In this document: positions 7,100 to 16,842 of the stretch, in pieces
How positions within the stretch are numbered: position 1 is the first letter of the stretch
How the letters are laid out: every line of letters begins with the position of its first letter
Source of the DNA: Pseudomonas sp. GM41(2012)
GTDB lineage: Bacteria; Pseudomonadota; Gammaproteobacteria; Pseudomonadales; Pseudomonadaceae
Length of the DNA stretch: 64,000 nucleotides
Direction: 5' to 3'
Assembly (NCBI RefSeq): GCF_000282315.2
Contig: NZ_AKJN02000012.1
Location: 62,001-126,000, forward strand
Made by a program: the position numbers and the translations under genes
Notes under the pieces: generated by a model
Databases searched by the model: none
Seen by the model: only the letters and a program-made list of their open reading frames with translations
Told to the model about the DNA's origin: nothing

Positions 7100-9841
7100 T
7101 TATTCACGCGCGCTATGCATTGAACTGTTACTGGAGAGCCGCCGGGTCCGGTTTAGTTGTCTTTGGCGAAGGCTGTCATTAATGGAGGCTTGAGAGAAAG
7201 CCGAGCTTCGACGTGAGGACGCACCGCTCGCACTGTCGATTGCAGGCCTCAGTTTTTGAATTTTCTCGAGCATCTCCATGGTGTTCCACGTAATGCCGAT
7301 CAAGCTTTCGACTTCCAGCACCTGCTCATGAAGCGAGTCCTGCGCCTTCTGGGTCACGTTCTCTAACAAACGTTGCTCGGCAATTAGTTTATTGATATTG
7401 GTGCTCATCTCACCGGCCTTGGCTTTTTTTTCAGCTTTTGCCTTTGTACCTCTGAGCTCGTCGACATAACCGCCGACTATCGGGCCCAGAATAGTCCCGG
7501 CCACCGCAAAGAAAGCGGTTACACCGATAGTGGTCATATTAAATATACTTTGGGTATTCTGGGTCACGTCTTTGTGAGGGATAGAGCCATCCCCGGTTGA
7601 ATTCCAAGAACCAGGTGGTGACCAATTCGGGTTAAACAGAGTTGCGGACATTGAGAACTGTACGGCGGCGGTGAGAACCGTCGAAACGACCAATGCGCTA
7701 GCAGGACTCGAGGTCGCAACCGGAGACAAGGCTAACCCGACTTTCGAGTTAACAGCCCACAAAGTAGCTCGCTTCAACAGTGAACCCTCAGGCGCAGGTT
7801 CAGGCGGTAGCTTGCCGGGGGGATTTTCTCCCGGTTCGAATACCAGCGCATGGGAGCCAGAGGAACTCATCATATTGCTTTCGATTGAGGGATTACTGGA
7901 CGACGACGAGGAGCCCATCGGAATGATGGTTTGTTGATGCTTTTGTAAAGCTGGGCTCATCATTCCCCCTTGGTCATCAACAAAGTTGATCGGGTTGTTC
8001 CCCACCATCCGGTACAGATTCAACCCGTCCACAGCCCCCAGCGGGTCCGGATTGATCCACCGCTGTAACCATGGCGCGTAATAGCGCAGCCCGTAGTAGT
8101 AAAGCCCGCTGTCATCCATTTCCTTGCCCGAATAGCGGATGGTTTTGTAGTCGACATCCACCTCTCTGCCCCGCGCATACCAGGCCGTGGCGCCGAACGG
8201 GTAATAACCTTCCTGGCTGATCACCTGTGCATTTTGATCGAGCTCCAGCGCGCAGGAACCCAGATGATCGTCGAGGCTGTAGCGCGCTTGATCGGCAGCG
8301 ATGTTGACGGGTTTGCCAGTGACCCAGTGCAGGCAACGCACGCTGCCGTGTCCGCCGGGCAGGGTGATCACGTGCAGTTCTTCGCCGTTGTCGCGGGTGC
8401 GGATTTCCAGCCCCGGCAGGTAGACCACTTCCTGGAAATGAGTCAGCGAGGACGTGTGGGTTTCATGGCGTTTGTACACGCGAACGCCTTGGCTATAGCG
8501 GTAGAACTCTTCGTCATTGGCGGCGTTGGTGCGTTTGACCAGCGTGACCGATTCCAGTTGGTCCAGGCTGTTCCATTGCAAGGCTTTGCCCGGCTGCAAG
8601 TGCTGGAGGTTGCCATGAACGTCGAACAACTCGGGGAAAACCGGGGCAGGATCTCCGTCTTTCCAGCGCACGCCGCGATTGCTGGTGGGGTCGATGATCA
8701 TCTTGTTGGTGTGAGAAGCACCCGCCCGCACGTGCCGCAGTTCGATCAGGTTACCGCCGTGATCGTAATCATAGTGTTGTTGGTAGTTGAGCCGATTGTT
8801 CGGGTCGCCGGGTGAAGGCCGGCCCGGAACATCCGACGGCAGCGCATCGTCGTAACCGCTGGCGCGGGTCAGCCGGTACAGCGAGTCATAGGTGAAATCG
8901 CGGTGGCCGTCGACGAGCTGGTTGGCGAAATAAATCGGCTGGAAGGTGTGGTCTTCGAGGCGGGTGATATTGCCGACGCGATCGTAGAAATATTGCAGGT
9001 CCTGCAGCGCCGGCTCGGCGGTTTTTTGTGCCCGTTGCATGCACAGGCGCCCATCGGCCGGGTCGTAGGTCCAGGTGCTAAGCACGTCATTGCCGGCCCG
9101 TTGTTCGGTGATCTGGCCAGCGGCGTTGTACTGCGCATCTTTGAGCACCGGCTGCCAGTTCGGGCTGCCTTTGATCCGCAACTGAACCTGCTTGAGCTGC
9201 CCGGCGATGTCGTAACGCGACTGTTGCTGGTGCTCACCGGCATCGGTCTGGCTCAACACTGTTCCGATTGGGCTATACATTCGGCTGCTGACGTAAGGCT
9301 TGCCCTCGGCCAGGGTTCGGGTTTCGCGCAGGGGTTGTCCGAGCAGGCTGTAGCTGTCGAAGCTCAAGGTGCCGGAGCGGTCGAGTTGCCTGGTCAATTG
9401 TCTGCGCAGGTTAAACGCGGGATCGGCAGCGGCATCGGCGTAGGTAAAGGTTTCGACGTTGGGTTCACCGTTTTCCTCGATGGCAATCGGGCGCAACAGA
9501 AGGTCGTAGGTGGTGCGCCAATGATTGCCGCGTTGGTCCCAGCGTTGCAGTGCTTCACCGGCTGGCCCTGGCAGGCTCAAACGCCAGCCGGCATCCACAG
9601 AGGAAACTTTAAGCGGCTCACCGGAGAGTCGGTAGACGGTGGCGAGGTTGGGGACGCCTCCGACCAGTCGCGGGTCCGATTGCTCGAACAGTCGCCCGGC
9701 GGCGTCGTAGCGCTGGCGGCCGATCAGGGGTTCCACGGGGCCGGCAGCGACCTTGCGCAAGTACCCGACCTGGCGAATCGGCAAGCCCCGACTATCGATG
9801 ACTGTCAGGTTCGGGGTGCGCCAATTAACCGAAGTCGTCAT
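7100..9841 (-). CDS. Tc toxin component C (RHS repeat core with hypervariable C-terminal effector)
   Basis: 913 residues. The first ~620 are an RHS/YD-repeat protein (many YDxxG, QYNAAGQ, FDVHGNL units) ending in the RHS-associated core with YYYGLRYYAPWLQRWINPDP and DPLGAVDGLNLYRMVGNNP. In Tc toxins this core, together with TcB, forms a cocoon and cuts off the C-terminal toxin at the conserved aspartates of the core. Residues 625-913 are the variable effector: a Ser/Pro-rich linker, two hydrophobic stretches (about 703-735 and 771-793), a charged helical region (800-870) and a basic Ser/Arg-rich tail. It matches no effector I know. The start overlaps the tcB stop by 4 bases (ATGA), so the pair is translationally coupled. 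Confidence 0.92.
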   Translation of the reverse strand: MTTSVNWRTPNLTVIDSRGLPIRQVGYLRKVAAGPVEPLIGRQRYDAAGRLFEQSDPRLVGGVPNLATVYRLSGEPLKVSSVDAGWRLSLPGPAGEALQRWDQRGNHWRTTYDLLLRPIAIEENGEPNVETFTYADAAADPAFNLRRQLTRQLDRSGTLSFDSYSLLGQPLRETRTLAEGKPYVSSRMYSPIGTVLSQTDAGEHQQQSRYDIAGQLKQVQLRIKGSPNWQPVLKDAQYNAAGQITEQRAGNDVLSTWTYDPADGRLCMQRAQKTAEPALQDLQYFYDRVGNITRLEDHTFQPIYFANQLVDGHRDFTYDSLYRLTRASGYDDALPSDVPGRPSPGDPNNRLNYQQHYDYDHGGNLIELRHVRAGASHTNKMIIDPTSNRGVRWKDGDPAPVFPELFDVHGNLQHLQPGKALQWNSLDQLESVTLVKRTNAANDEEFYRYSQGVRVYKRHETHTSSLTHFQEVVYLPGLEIRTRDNGEELHVITLPGGHGSVRCLHWVTGKPVNIAADQARYSLDDHLGSCALELDQNAQVISQEGYYPFGATAWYARGREVDVDYKTIRYSGKEMDDSGLYYYGLRYYAPWLQRWINPDPLGAVDGLNLYRMVGNNPINFVDDQGGMMSPALQKHQQTIIPMGSSSSSSNPSIESNMMSSSGSHALVFEPGENPPGKLPPEPAPEGSLLKRATLWAVNSKVGLALSPVATSSPASALVVSTVLTAAVQFSMSATLFNPNWSPPGSWNSTGDGSIPHKDVTQNTQSIFNMTTIGVTAFFAVAGTILGPIVGGYVDELRGTKAKAEKKAKAGEMSTNINKLIAEQRLLENVTQKAQDSLHEQVLEVESLIGITWNTMEMLEKIQKLRPAIDSASGASSRRSSAFSQASINDSLRQRQLNRTRRLSSNSSMHSARE

Positions 9842-12800
9842 GGCTTGCCTGCCTTCAACCCACTTTCAGGCGGCGCAACGTAGGTGTCATTGAAGTCCAG
9901 GCTGGAGGTGTACCAGGGATGGATGATCTCGAGCGCGACATCGCCTTTGGCGTTGATGACTTTGTTCTGGCGACCCAGCACGTCGTAAAAGTTCTGATCG
10001 TGATGGCCGAACTCACGGAAGGAATGGTCATTGATATAGCGATGACCATTGGCGAAGTAAGGGCGAAATGCCCGAACAGGCAGTCCTTTGTTGTTGTATT
10101 CCACACGTTCGCTGACACGCCAGCGCGGGTCGGCGTGCGCGACCTTGGGCTTGCCGTCTTCAATCACCAGCTCACCGTCTTCCACCACGAAAGCCTGCCC
10201 CGGCTCGACCAACTGTTTGGTCTGCAATGGCCGGCCGAAACCATCCACAAAGGCTTTGACGATCTGGATTTGTTGCAGCTCATCATCCCAATAGCGGTCG
10301 GCGGTGAGGACGACGCTGTGCACCGGTTCGCGGGGAACGGTGTTGATCAGGTCGAGCAGCGCTTGTTCAGGTGCGGTCAGGGATTTGAGCCGGGACAGGC
10401 GACGGCGGGCGCTGGCGCAAATGTGCAGGCTGGGTAGCACGTCACCCTGCGCGATCCAGGTGGCCAGCCAGTCAGGTGTCTGCCTGACGGAATCAGGGAG
10501 TTCGCCCATCCAGCTGAACAGGTCCTGGCGCAATACGCTGGCTGCATTTTTCAGGGCGCCTTTGGGATCTTCGATGGCAGTGTCGGGACGATGGTCAATG
10601 GGACGATCTTGTTCACTGAGGGGGCAAAAACCCACTTCTATGCCGTCTTCAGTGCCATAAAAACTGATGGCAAGGGGGTCTCCGGACGGCTCGTAAAGGG
10701 CTTCCTCGACATTGTCATTGGCATCGATGCTGCGCATGAGTTGCAGCGCGTGATAGTCATATTCGAAACGGGCTTCGCACAAGTCCGGCTGCGTGATGCT
10801 TTTGGGCAGCAGACAGTAGGCATCGTACTGGGCTGTCGTGATGCCATAACTGGTCGTTTCGTTGTACTCCATCACTTTGTAAAAACTATCGAGCTGGCCG
10901 TACCTGGCAAAACCATAGCGGGACGACCATAGGTTTCTCTCCTTGTCCTCTTCCTTGTCTGCCGCCTCGTCTACCCCCAGCACCAGAGGCATGGCCGAAT
11001 AGCCGATTTTTTCCAGTTCTTCCCGAATATCCAGCGACTGCACCGTGTCGTAGGCTTGCAGTGCTGTCTTGTCCAGTTGTGCGAGTTCCAACGGTGCCCG
11101 CAGTGCCTCGAAATCGGCCTTGCCGTCGTCAAGCGGTGCTCGGCCGTCAGTCTTGACGTAGCGATACACCGACTGCGTGGTCAGTAGCCTCTGAGCGACC
11201 CATTCGGGCGTGGCGTACAGCTCGAGCAACCGTTCATGGGAGATATCTGCCGGGGTCAGTCCTGCGGGTGCCGTTCCCTTGGGCAAGACCATTGCGTTGC
11301 CCCGTTGCCGATAGGGCAGACCCAGTCGCCAGCCTTGCAGGTCCTCCTGCAAATGAATGTACTCGGCGCGGGTTTCGTTCAGGTAATAGGACTGTTGCGC
11401 CGGGTCATGGGCATCAAACCACCACTTTTTTTCATCAACGTCATCGAACGGTGGTTCGTCATTATCCGGGTTTCTGCGCCGGGCATAACTGATCGTGATG
11501 GCATGCACAGGCAGACCGAATTCGTCATGGCCCAAGGTGATTTCATGTCGGCACAGCGGGTCATTCTCGAAGCGTTCGTACTGGTAGCTGATCGTTTCCA
11601 GTTGCAAGGGCAGCATGATCGGGTAGGCGTCATGGTCTGCCTTTTTGCGCAGCTCGCGGACCTTGTAACGACTTTCCTCCACCGCGAACGGCACCGCCGT
11701 GGACAGGTCATCGTCGGCGGCGTAGGTCTCCACGCGCAACACCGAACCTGCAAGGGCGCGGGCGATTTCGTGGGCGGTGGCTTCGTCGGCGGGAGGGACG
11801 GGATCATCAAAATGATCGTTGCGGTGGTAGTGGCAAAACAGCGTGGGTTTCAAGGCAAGGGCTTCGGGATCGCGATTGAAATAGCCATCGCGAGGCAGGT
11901 CGATCAGCCGTCCGGTGTGAAACCAGGTGCAGACCAGCGCCGGGGCGGTAAAGCCGATGTCGTCTGCCCGTGCGGCCGTTTCGCTGTCGGTCTGGCGCAG
12001 CAGGCCAAAGCCGCGAAACTCGCGGTTCCGGCCATCGTAGTAACCCTGCGAATACTGGAAAAACTGGTTCAGGCAGTTGCCGGTGATTTCATCGAGCTGG
12101 CTTTGTTGCTTGACCACGGGTACCGGGAACGGCAGGTAGGAAATCGGCAAACGTTTGAACTTGAGTATCCGATTCTTTTCATCCAGCCATTCCTGCGCCG
12201 AACTGCGATACACCACCTGGGTGCTGCAGCCCATGTTGTTGTTACTGGCGACCAGCATGTAAGGCTTGGCGCTGACGAAATCGTAGCGCCAGTGTCGTGG
12301 CTTCATGTGCGGCACGGTCAAAATCAGGCTCGCGCACCCCAGGCCTTGCAGGTCGGCGAGGGTGACCTGGCACAGGTTGTCGTAACGAATGCCGTCGGGC
12401 CACGGGACCGTGACGGGGGGTTGCTCCAGACCATTGCCGCCGTGATTGAAATAGATCTCGAAACAATCGGACTTCAGATAAATCAGTGCCGGTGCGCCGG
12501 AGCCGTCGAGGTCGGCAATCCGCACCCGCGCCGCGTCGAATGTCGCGTAGTCGAAGGGCAGGGCACTCATGACAAAACCCTTGCCGAACCGACCGTGACC
12601 GAGGTTCGGCCAGCATTTGATTTCGTCGTGCCGGATGCGGCACAGCTCGGTCATGTCGCTGCCCAGCAAGTTGCCGAGCAACACCAGTTCGCTGCGTGAG
12701 TTGCTGAACAGTGGCAGGCGATCGCTGTCCGGTGTGTGCTCGACGTCCTGACCGGGGGCGAATCCTTCCTCACGCCGATTGGCGTACAGGCGTACGCTGC

Positions 12801-14376
12801 GCGGGCCGATCAGCGCCATCGAGCTGAGCCCGTCGCCCATCAAGTCGCCAGACTGTGAAAGCGTGTGGAAAAACTCTACCGGGAGTGCGGTAAAGGGAAT
12901 GAACCCTGACCAGCTGCGATCGGGGTTTAGGGTGTGGAAACCACTCATGCCGGGTGAGGCGAGGATCCAGTCGAGCCGACCGTCGCCGGTCATATCGGTC
13001 AACGCCTGATAGGTCGGTTGATTGCGATCGGCCACGGGGATTCGGGACAGTTCTGTCCATGGACCGTAGTGGATGTCATCGATCCCCGTCAGTGCGCGCA
13101 AGGGTTCGCGGTAATACCAGCTCTGGTCGTAACGACAGAGAAACCCCGGCACGCCTTCACCGAACAAATCAACGCATTGATGGAGCGCGCCGTCCTCGAT
13201 ACCGGGCATGTTTTCGAACGGGAAAAACGGGCTCGACTGTTTGTTGAGTTCGAACTCTGAATAGTCGAACTCCACCGGCGGTATGTCTTCCACGGCGCCG
13301 CTGGCGTCATACGCCTGATAGTGCGCTTTTGCCAGTTGGGTGTACTCCAGGGGAGTCGTCTGGTATTGCAGCAACAATCGACGAACCAGCACAGGTTTCG
13401 GTCCCAACTGCTCGGGGAAATGGTGAAACATCAAGACCTGATGGCACAGGCGTCGGGTGCCCAGTTCGAATCCGTAGGTGTAACTGTGGAAGGGGTCGCT
13501 GCGCAGTTGCCACTCGCCATAACCCTCGCCGGTCGCATCGAATGGCGGGCCGTAGAGCGGTTTCTTTTCCAGATCGAGGGTGCGTTCGCCGTAGTCGAAC
13601 ACCAGGTGGAAATGCCACGAAGGCGGTGCCAGCTTCAGTACGTTCCAGCCATACAAGTGGCTGCTTGCCTCGAAGTTGCCATAAAGCACGCGGTGCAAGT
13701 AACGCTGAGCGCTGTAGTCATGTGCATTGCCTTGATCATGAGGGGCTTCTGGTTTGTACTCGAAGCACATGTGCTCGCCATGAGCATTCATGCTTTCCTG
13801 CAGAAGCCAAACGCCTACCCGGTCTTCGTCCTGAGGGTCTGCCCGCCGGGATGCTGCATTTTTGCCATAAAGATGCAGGCTTCCGTCGGCACCGTGCACC
13901 AGCCAGAATCCTTGAGGGTTGGCGTCTGAATTCCACAGCTCGATCAGATCGAACGAACTCTCTACACGTGGCCAGTAGCGCACAACATCGTGCTCACCAA
14001 TGGGGAGGTCGCGATACCGGGTTTCTTTTCTGGACCTTGGCTTGCCCTCGTCATCCAGCTCGGGCATCAAATCCTCGCCACCGGGGCCGACCATGATGTC
14101 GGTGGCGAGGTAATCGGGCACGCCCTTGCTGGTCCGGCGAGTGATGGCACGGGTGCCCGATTGCCAGCCAATGCCGAACGGACCGTTACCGCCCTGGCTG
14201 TCATAGCCCAGCGCCATGGCGGGGTCGAAACCGCGCCCTGCTGAAAGGGGCAGCGGCAACTCGAACGAGGCACTGCCCGTCACGCCGATCGATCCCCAGC
14301 TTTTGCCAATCGTGGCAATGGAAGCACTCTTGGCGATGGAGGGTTCAGTAATGCTCAGGGAGGCTTGCTCTTCCAT
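9838..14376 (-). CDS. Tc toxin component B (SpvB/TcdB-type)
   Basis: 1512 residues. The N-terminus is SpvB-like (SIATIGKSWGSIGVTGSASF, then PLSAGRGFDPAMALGYDSQGG and GPFGIGWQSGTRAITRR), followed by beta-propeller-type repeats with DLFGEGVPGFL, DMTGDGRLDW and DLDGSGAPAL, then the TcdB middle regions. TcB proteins dock on the TcA pore through the propeller and enclose the toxic part of TcC. Length and layout are complete. AGGA precedes the ATG. A 10-bp-arm palindrome lies 86 bases upstream (14462-14485). The matching TcA genes are not adjacent but at 27.4-35.2 kb on the other strand. Confidence 0.93.
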   Translation of the reverse strand: MEEQASLSITEPSIAKSASIATIGKSWGSIGVTGSASFELPLPLSAGRGFDPAMALGYDSQGGNGPFGIGWQSGTRAITRRTSKGVPDYLATDIMVGPGGEDLMPELDDEGKPRSRKETRYRDLPIGEHDVVRYWPRVESSFDLIELWNSDANPQGFWLVHGADGSLHLYGKNAASRRADPQDEDRVGVWLLQESMNAHGEHMCFEYKPEAPHDQGNAHDYSAQRYLHRVLYGNFEASSHLYGWNVLKLAPPSWHFHLVFDYGERTLDLEKKPLYGPPFDATGEGYGEWQLRSDPFHSYTYGFELGTRRLCHQVLMFHHFPEQLGPKPVLVRRLLLQYQTTPLEYTQLAKAHYQAYDASGAVEDIPPVEFDYSEFELNKQSSPFFPFENMPGIEDGALHQCVDLFGEGVPGFLCRYDQSWYYREPLRALTGIDDIHYGPWTELSRIPVADRNQPTYQALTDMTGDGRLDWILASPGMSGFHTLNPDRSWSGFIPFTALPVEFFHTLSQSGDLMGDGLSSMALIGPRSVRLYANRREEGFAPGQDVEHTPDSDRLPLFSNSRSELVLLGNLLGSDMTELCRIRHDEIKCWPNLGHGRFGKGFVMSALPFDYATFDAARVRIADLDGSGAPALIYLKSDCFEIYFNHGGNGLEQPPVTVPWPDGIRYDNLCQVTLADLQGLGCASLILTVPHMKPRHWRYDFVSAKPYMLVASNNNMGCSTQVVYRSSAQEWLDEKNRILKFKRLPISYLPFPVPVVKQQSQLDEITGNCLNQFFQYSQGYYDGRNREFRGFGLLRQTDSETAARADDIGFTAPALVCTWFHTGRLIDLPRDGYFNRDPEALALKPTLFCHYHRNDHFDDPVPPADEATAHEIARALAGSVLRVETYAADDDLSTAVPFAVEESRYKVRELRKKADHDAYPIMLPLQLETISYQYERFENDPLCRHEITLGHDEFGLPVHAITISYARRRNPDNDEPPFDDVDEKKWWFDAHDPAQQSYYLNETRAEYIHLQEDLQGWRLGLPYRQRGNAMVLPKGTAPAGLTPADISHERLLELYATPEWVAQRLLTTQSVYRYVKTDGRAPLDDGKADFEALRAPLELAQLDKTALQAYDTVQSLDIREELEKIGYSAMPLVLGVDEAADKEEDKERNLWSSRYGFARYGQLDSFYKVMEYNETTSYGITTAQYDAYCLLPKSITQPDLCEARFEYDYHALQLMRSIDANDNVEEALYEPSGDPLAISFYGTEDGIEVGFCPLSEQDRPIDHRPDTAIEDPKGALKNAASVLRQDLFSWMGELPDSVRQTPDWLATWIAQGDVLPSLHICASARRRLSRLKSLTAPEQALLDLINTVPREPVHSVVLTADRYWDDELQQIQIVKAFVDGFGRPLQTKQLVEPGQAFVVEDGELVIEDGKPKVAHADPRWRVSERVEYNNKGLPVRAFRPYFANGHRYINDHSFREFGHHDQNFYDVLGRQNKVINAKGDVALEIIHPWYTSSLDFNDTYVAPPESGLKAGKP

Positions 14377-14461
14377 GGGGCTGATCCTGTGTCGGCTTTG
14401 CGCTCTCCCGTAGCAACGGTGTCGCGTGATAGAGCGACGCTAACAAAATCAGGGGAAGGTG

Positions 14462-14485
14462 TGACCTGTCAGATGTGACAGGTCA
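14462..14485. promoter_or_regulatory. Palindromic operator-like site upstream of tcB
   Basis: Perfect 10-base arms (TGACCTGTCA and TGACAGGTCA) around GATG. The inner 16 bases, CTGTCAGATGTGACAG (14466-14481), match CTGTCATTTGTGACAG upstream of the first TcA gene, and weaker versions precede the two Ig-repeat genes. A shared regulator binding site is the simplest explanation; an RNA hairpin in the leader is the alternative. Confidence 0.55.
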
Positions 14486-14550
14486 GGCCGGTATTTTTAG
14501 ACCGAATAAGATGGACGACACGACGCTTTATAGCGAATGGGAAAAGTGGC

Positions 14551-14593
14551 ACGCAAAAAAACGGCCGGGTCATCTGAAAGACGACCCGGCCGT
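14551..14593 (-). terminator. Rho-independent terminator of the fumarase gene
   Basis: ACGGCCGGGTC pairs with GACCCGGCCGT (14561-14593). On the minus strand the stem is followed by TTTTTTTGCG, 18 bases past the fumarase stop codon. Confidence 0.9.
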
Positions 14594-14611
14594 GTTGGCA
14601 AGCTGAAGCGT

Positions 14612-16135
14612 TTACTGCACTTCTACCGCCAGGCTTTCACTGATCTTTTTCTGCCAGATGGCAGGACCGGTGATGTGTACCGACTCACCCTTGCTATCAA
14701 CCGCCACGGTAACCGGCATGTCTTTCACGTCGAACTCGTAGATCGCTTCCATGCCCAATTCGGCGAAAGCCACCACGCGGGATTTCTTGATGGCTTGTGC
14801 CACCAGGTAAGCCGCGCCGCCGACTGCCATCAGATAAACGGCTTTGTGGTCCTTGATCGCTTCGATCGCGGTCGGGCCGCGCTCGGATTTGCCGATCATG
14901 CCCAGCAGGCCGGTTTGCTCGAGGATCTGACGGGTGAACTTGTCCATCCGCGTCGCGGTAGTTGGACCGGCAGGGCCAACCACTTCTTCGCGCACTGGAT
15001 CAACCGGGCCGACGTAGTAGATGAAGCGACCTTTCAGGTCCACCGGCAGGGTTTCACCCTTGTTCAGCATCTCGACCATGCGCTTGTGCGCGGCGTCGCG
15101 ACCGGTGAGCATCTTGCCGTTGAGCAGGACAGTTTCGCCCGGCTTCCAGCTCTGCACGTCTTCCGGGGTCAGGGTGTCGAGGTTGACGCGACGGGCCGAT
15201 GGGCCGGCTTCCCAGACGATTTCCGGGTAGGCGTCCAGCGGTGGCGCTTCCAGGGAGGCCGGGCCGGAACCGTCGAGCACGAAGTGCGCGTGACGGGTGG
15301 CGGCGCAGTTCGGGATCATGCACACCGGCAACGAAGCGGCGTGGGTCGGGTAATCCATGATCTTCACGTCGAGCACGGTGGTCAGGCCACCGAGGCCCTG
15401 GGCGCCGATACCCAGTTGGTTGACCTTCTCGAACAGCTCCAGACGCATCTCTTCGATACGGTTGGACGGGCCGCGCTTTTTCAGCTCGTGAATGTCGATG
15501 GATTCCATCAACACTTCCTTGGCCATCACCGCGGCTTTCTCGGCGGTGCCGCCGATGCCGATGCCGAGCATGCCCGGTGGGCACCAGCCGGCGCCCATTT
15601 CCGGAACGGTTTTCAACACCCAGTCGACGATCGAGTCGGACGGGTTGAGCATCGCCATTTTCGACTTGTTCTCGGAACCGCCGCCCTTGGCCGCCACGTC
15701 CACTTCCACGGTGTTACCCGGAACGATGGAGTAGTGGATAACGGCCGGGGTGTTGTCCTTGGTGTTTTTACGAGCGCCCGCCGGGTCGGCGAGGATCGAG
15801 GCACGCAGGACGTTTTCCGGCAGGTTGTAAGCCCGGCGCACGCCTTCGTTGATCATGTCGTCCAGGCCCATGGTGGCGCCATCCCAACGTACGTCCATGC
15901 CCACGCGAACGAAGACGGTAACGATGCCGGTGTCCTGGCAGATCGGGCGGTGGCCGGTGGCGCACATCCGCGAGTTGATCAGGATTTGCGCCATGGAGTC
16001 ACGGGCCGCTGGCGATTCTTCGCGCAGGTAGGCTTCGTGCATCGCCTGGATGAAGTCAACGGGGTGGTAATAGGAAATGAATTGCAGGGCGTCGGCAACG
16101 CTCTGAATCAGGTCGTCTTGCTTGATCACGGTCAT
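14612..16135 (-). CDS. fumA: Class I (iron-sulfur) fumarate hydratase
   Basis: 507 residues from the ATG at 16135, which has GAGGAG 9 bases before it; an in-frame start ten codons earlier lacks one. The protein converts fumarate and malate in the TCA cycle using an oxygen-sensitive [4Fe-4S] cluster. Cysteines at C66 (RPICQDTG), C185 (GAGWCPPGM) and C277 (MIPNCAATRH) are spaced like the three cluster ligands of E. coli FumA. The alpha and beta domains are fused, as in two-domain class I enzymes. It has its own terminator and faces a repeat array upstream. Confidence 0.95.
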   Translation of the reverse strand: MTVIKQDDLIQSVADALQFISYYHPVDFIQAMHEAYLREESPAARDSMAQILINSRMCATGHRPICQDTGIVTVFVRVGMDVRWDGATMGLDDMINEGVRRAYNLPENVLRASILADPAGARKNTKDNTPAVIHYSIVPGNTVEVDVAAKGGGSENKSKMAMLNPSDSIVDWVLKTVPEMGAGWCPPGMLGIGIGGTAEKAAVMAKEVLMESIDIHELKKRGPSNRIEEMRLELFEKVNQLGIGAQGLGGLTTVLDVKIMDYPTHAASLPVCMIPNCAATRHAHFVLDGSGPASLEAPPLDAYPEIVWEAGPSARRVNLDTLTPEDVQSWKPGETVLLNGKMLTGRDAAHKRMVEMLNKGETLPVDLKGRFIYYVGPVDPVREEVVGPAGPTTATRMDKFTRQILEQTGLLGMIGKSERGPTAIEAIKDHKAVYLMAVGGAAYLVAQAIKKSRVVAFAELGMEAIYEFDVKDMPVTVAVDSKGESVHITGPAIWQKKISESLAVEVQ

Positions 16136-16342
16136 GAGTCGCGCTCCTCTAAAAGACGGGAACATTCAATAAGGTGCTTGCAGCTTGGGTGCATCGGTCG
16201 GTTGCAAGCACCTTTACAAGGCACGCCGGGGCTGCTGGCGCGACGCTAAAAAGGCGCGGCAGTATAACGCGCCTCGGTTCCGGGCACACCCGCCGGTAGT
16301 CAATCGTTGGTCGCATAGGATTGGGGGTGGTTGGGGAGATCC

Positions 16343-16706
16343 ACCCCTCACCCCAACCCTCTCCCCACGGGGGAGAGGGGGAAAGGGAGCAGATCGTGGG
16401 CTATTCAGATCCTGAGATCGACTCGGTAATTCAGGTCGATGTAGAGCTTTAATCACCTCGGTCAGTCCCCTCGCCCCTGGGGGGAAGGGAGCAGATCGTG
16501 GGCTTTTCAGATCCTGAGATCGACTCGGTAATTCAGGTCGATGTAGAGCTTTTAATCACCTCGGTCAGTCCCCTCGCCCCTTGGGGAAGGGAGCAGATCG
16601 TGGGCTTTTCAGATCCTGAGATCGACTCGGTAATTCAGGTCGATGTAGAGCTTTTAATCACCTCGGTCAGTCCCCTCGCCCCTTGGGGAGAGGGCTAGGG
16701 TGAGGG
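16343..16706. repeat. Dispersed repeat element with triplicated 102-base core
   Basis: Left end CCCCTCACCCCAACCCTCTC and right end GGGGAGAGGGCTAGGGTGAG are inverted repeats. Between them a core beginning GGGAGCAGATCGTGGGC starts at 16385, 16487 and 16589, an exact 102-base period with only a few differences. The related single-core element is at 3690-3865. The rest of the 707-base gap (16136-16842) contains no gene; the apparent open frame at 16498-16698 is just two repeat units read through. Confidence 0.9.
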
Positions 16707-16842
16707 GAAATGGTTTGCACGCGGAGTCACGGCATTGACGCCAGTTTTCCGCGCTTAAAATTGAATGGTCATTTATCAGGCGCGCTACTAAAGTGGCATT
16801 CGGTCTGTAGAGTAGGACACTCAAGCAGCCTCCCTTCGCACG

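Noticed and set aside
14537..16249. Open frame of 570 codons antisense to fumarase, and similar long antisense frames under the permease, sensor kinase and tcB genes
   Set aside because: They arise from high-GC codon bias opposite real genes and show no domains or ribosome binding sites.
16498..16698. Short open frame with an internal repeat (GFSDPEIDSVIQVDVELLITSV twice, in part)
   Set aside because: It is the 102-base non-coding core read in frame because its length is a multiple of three.
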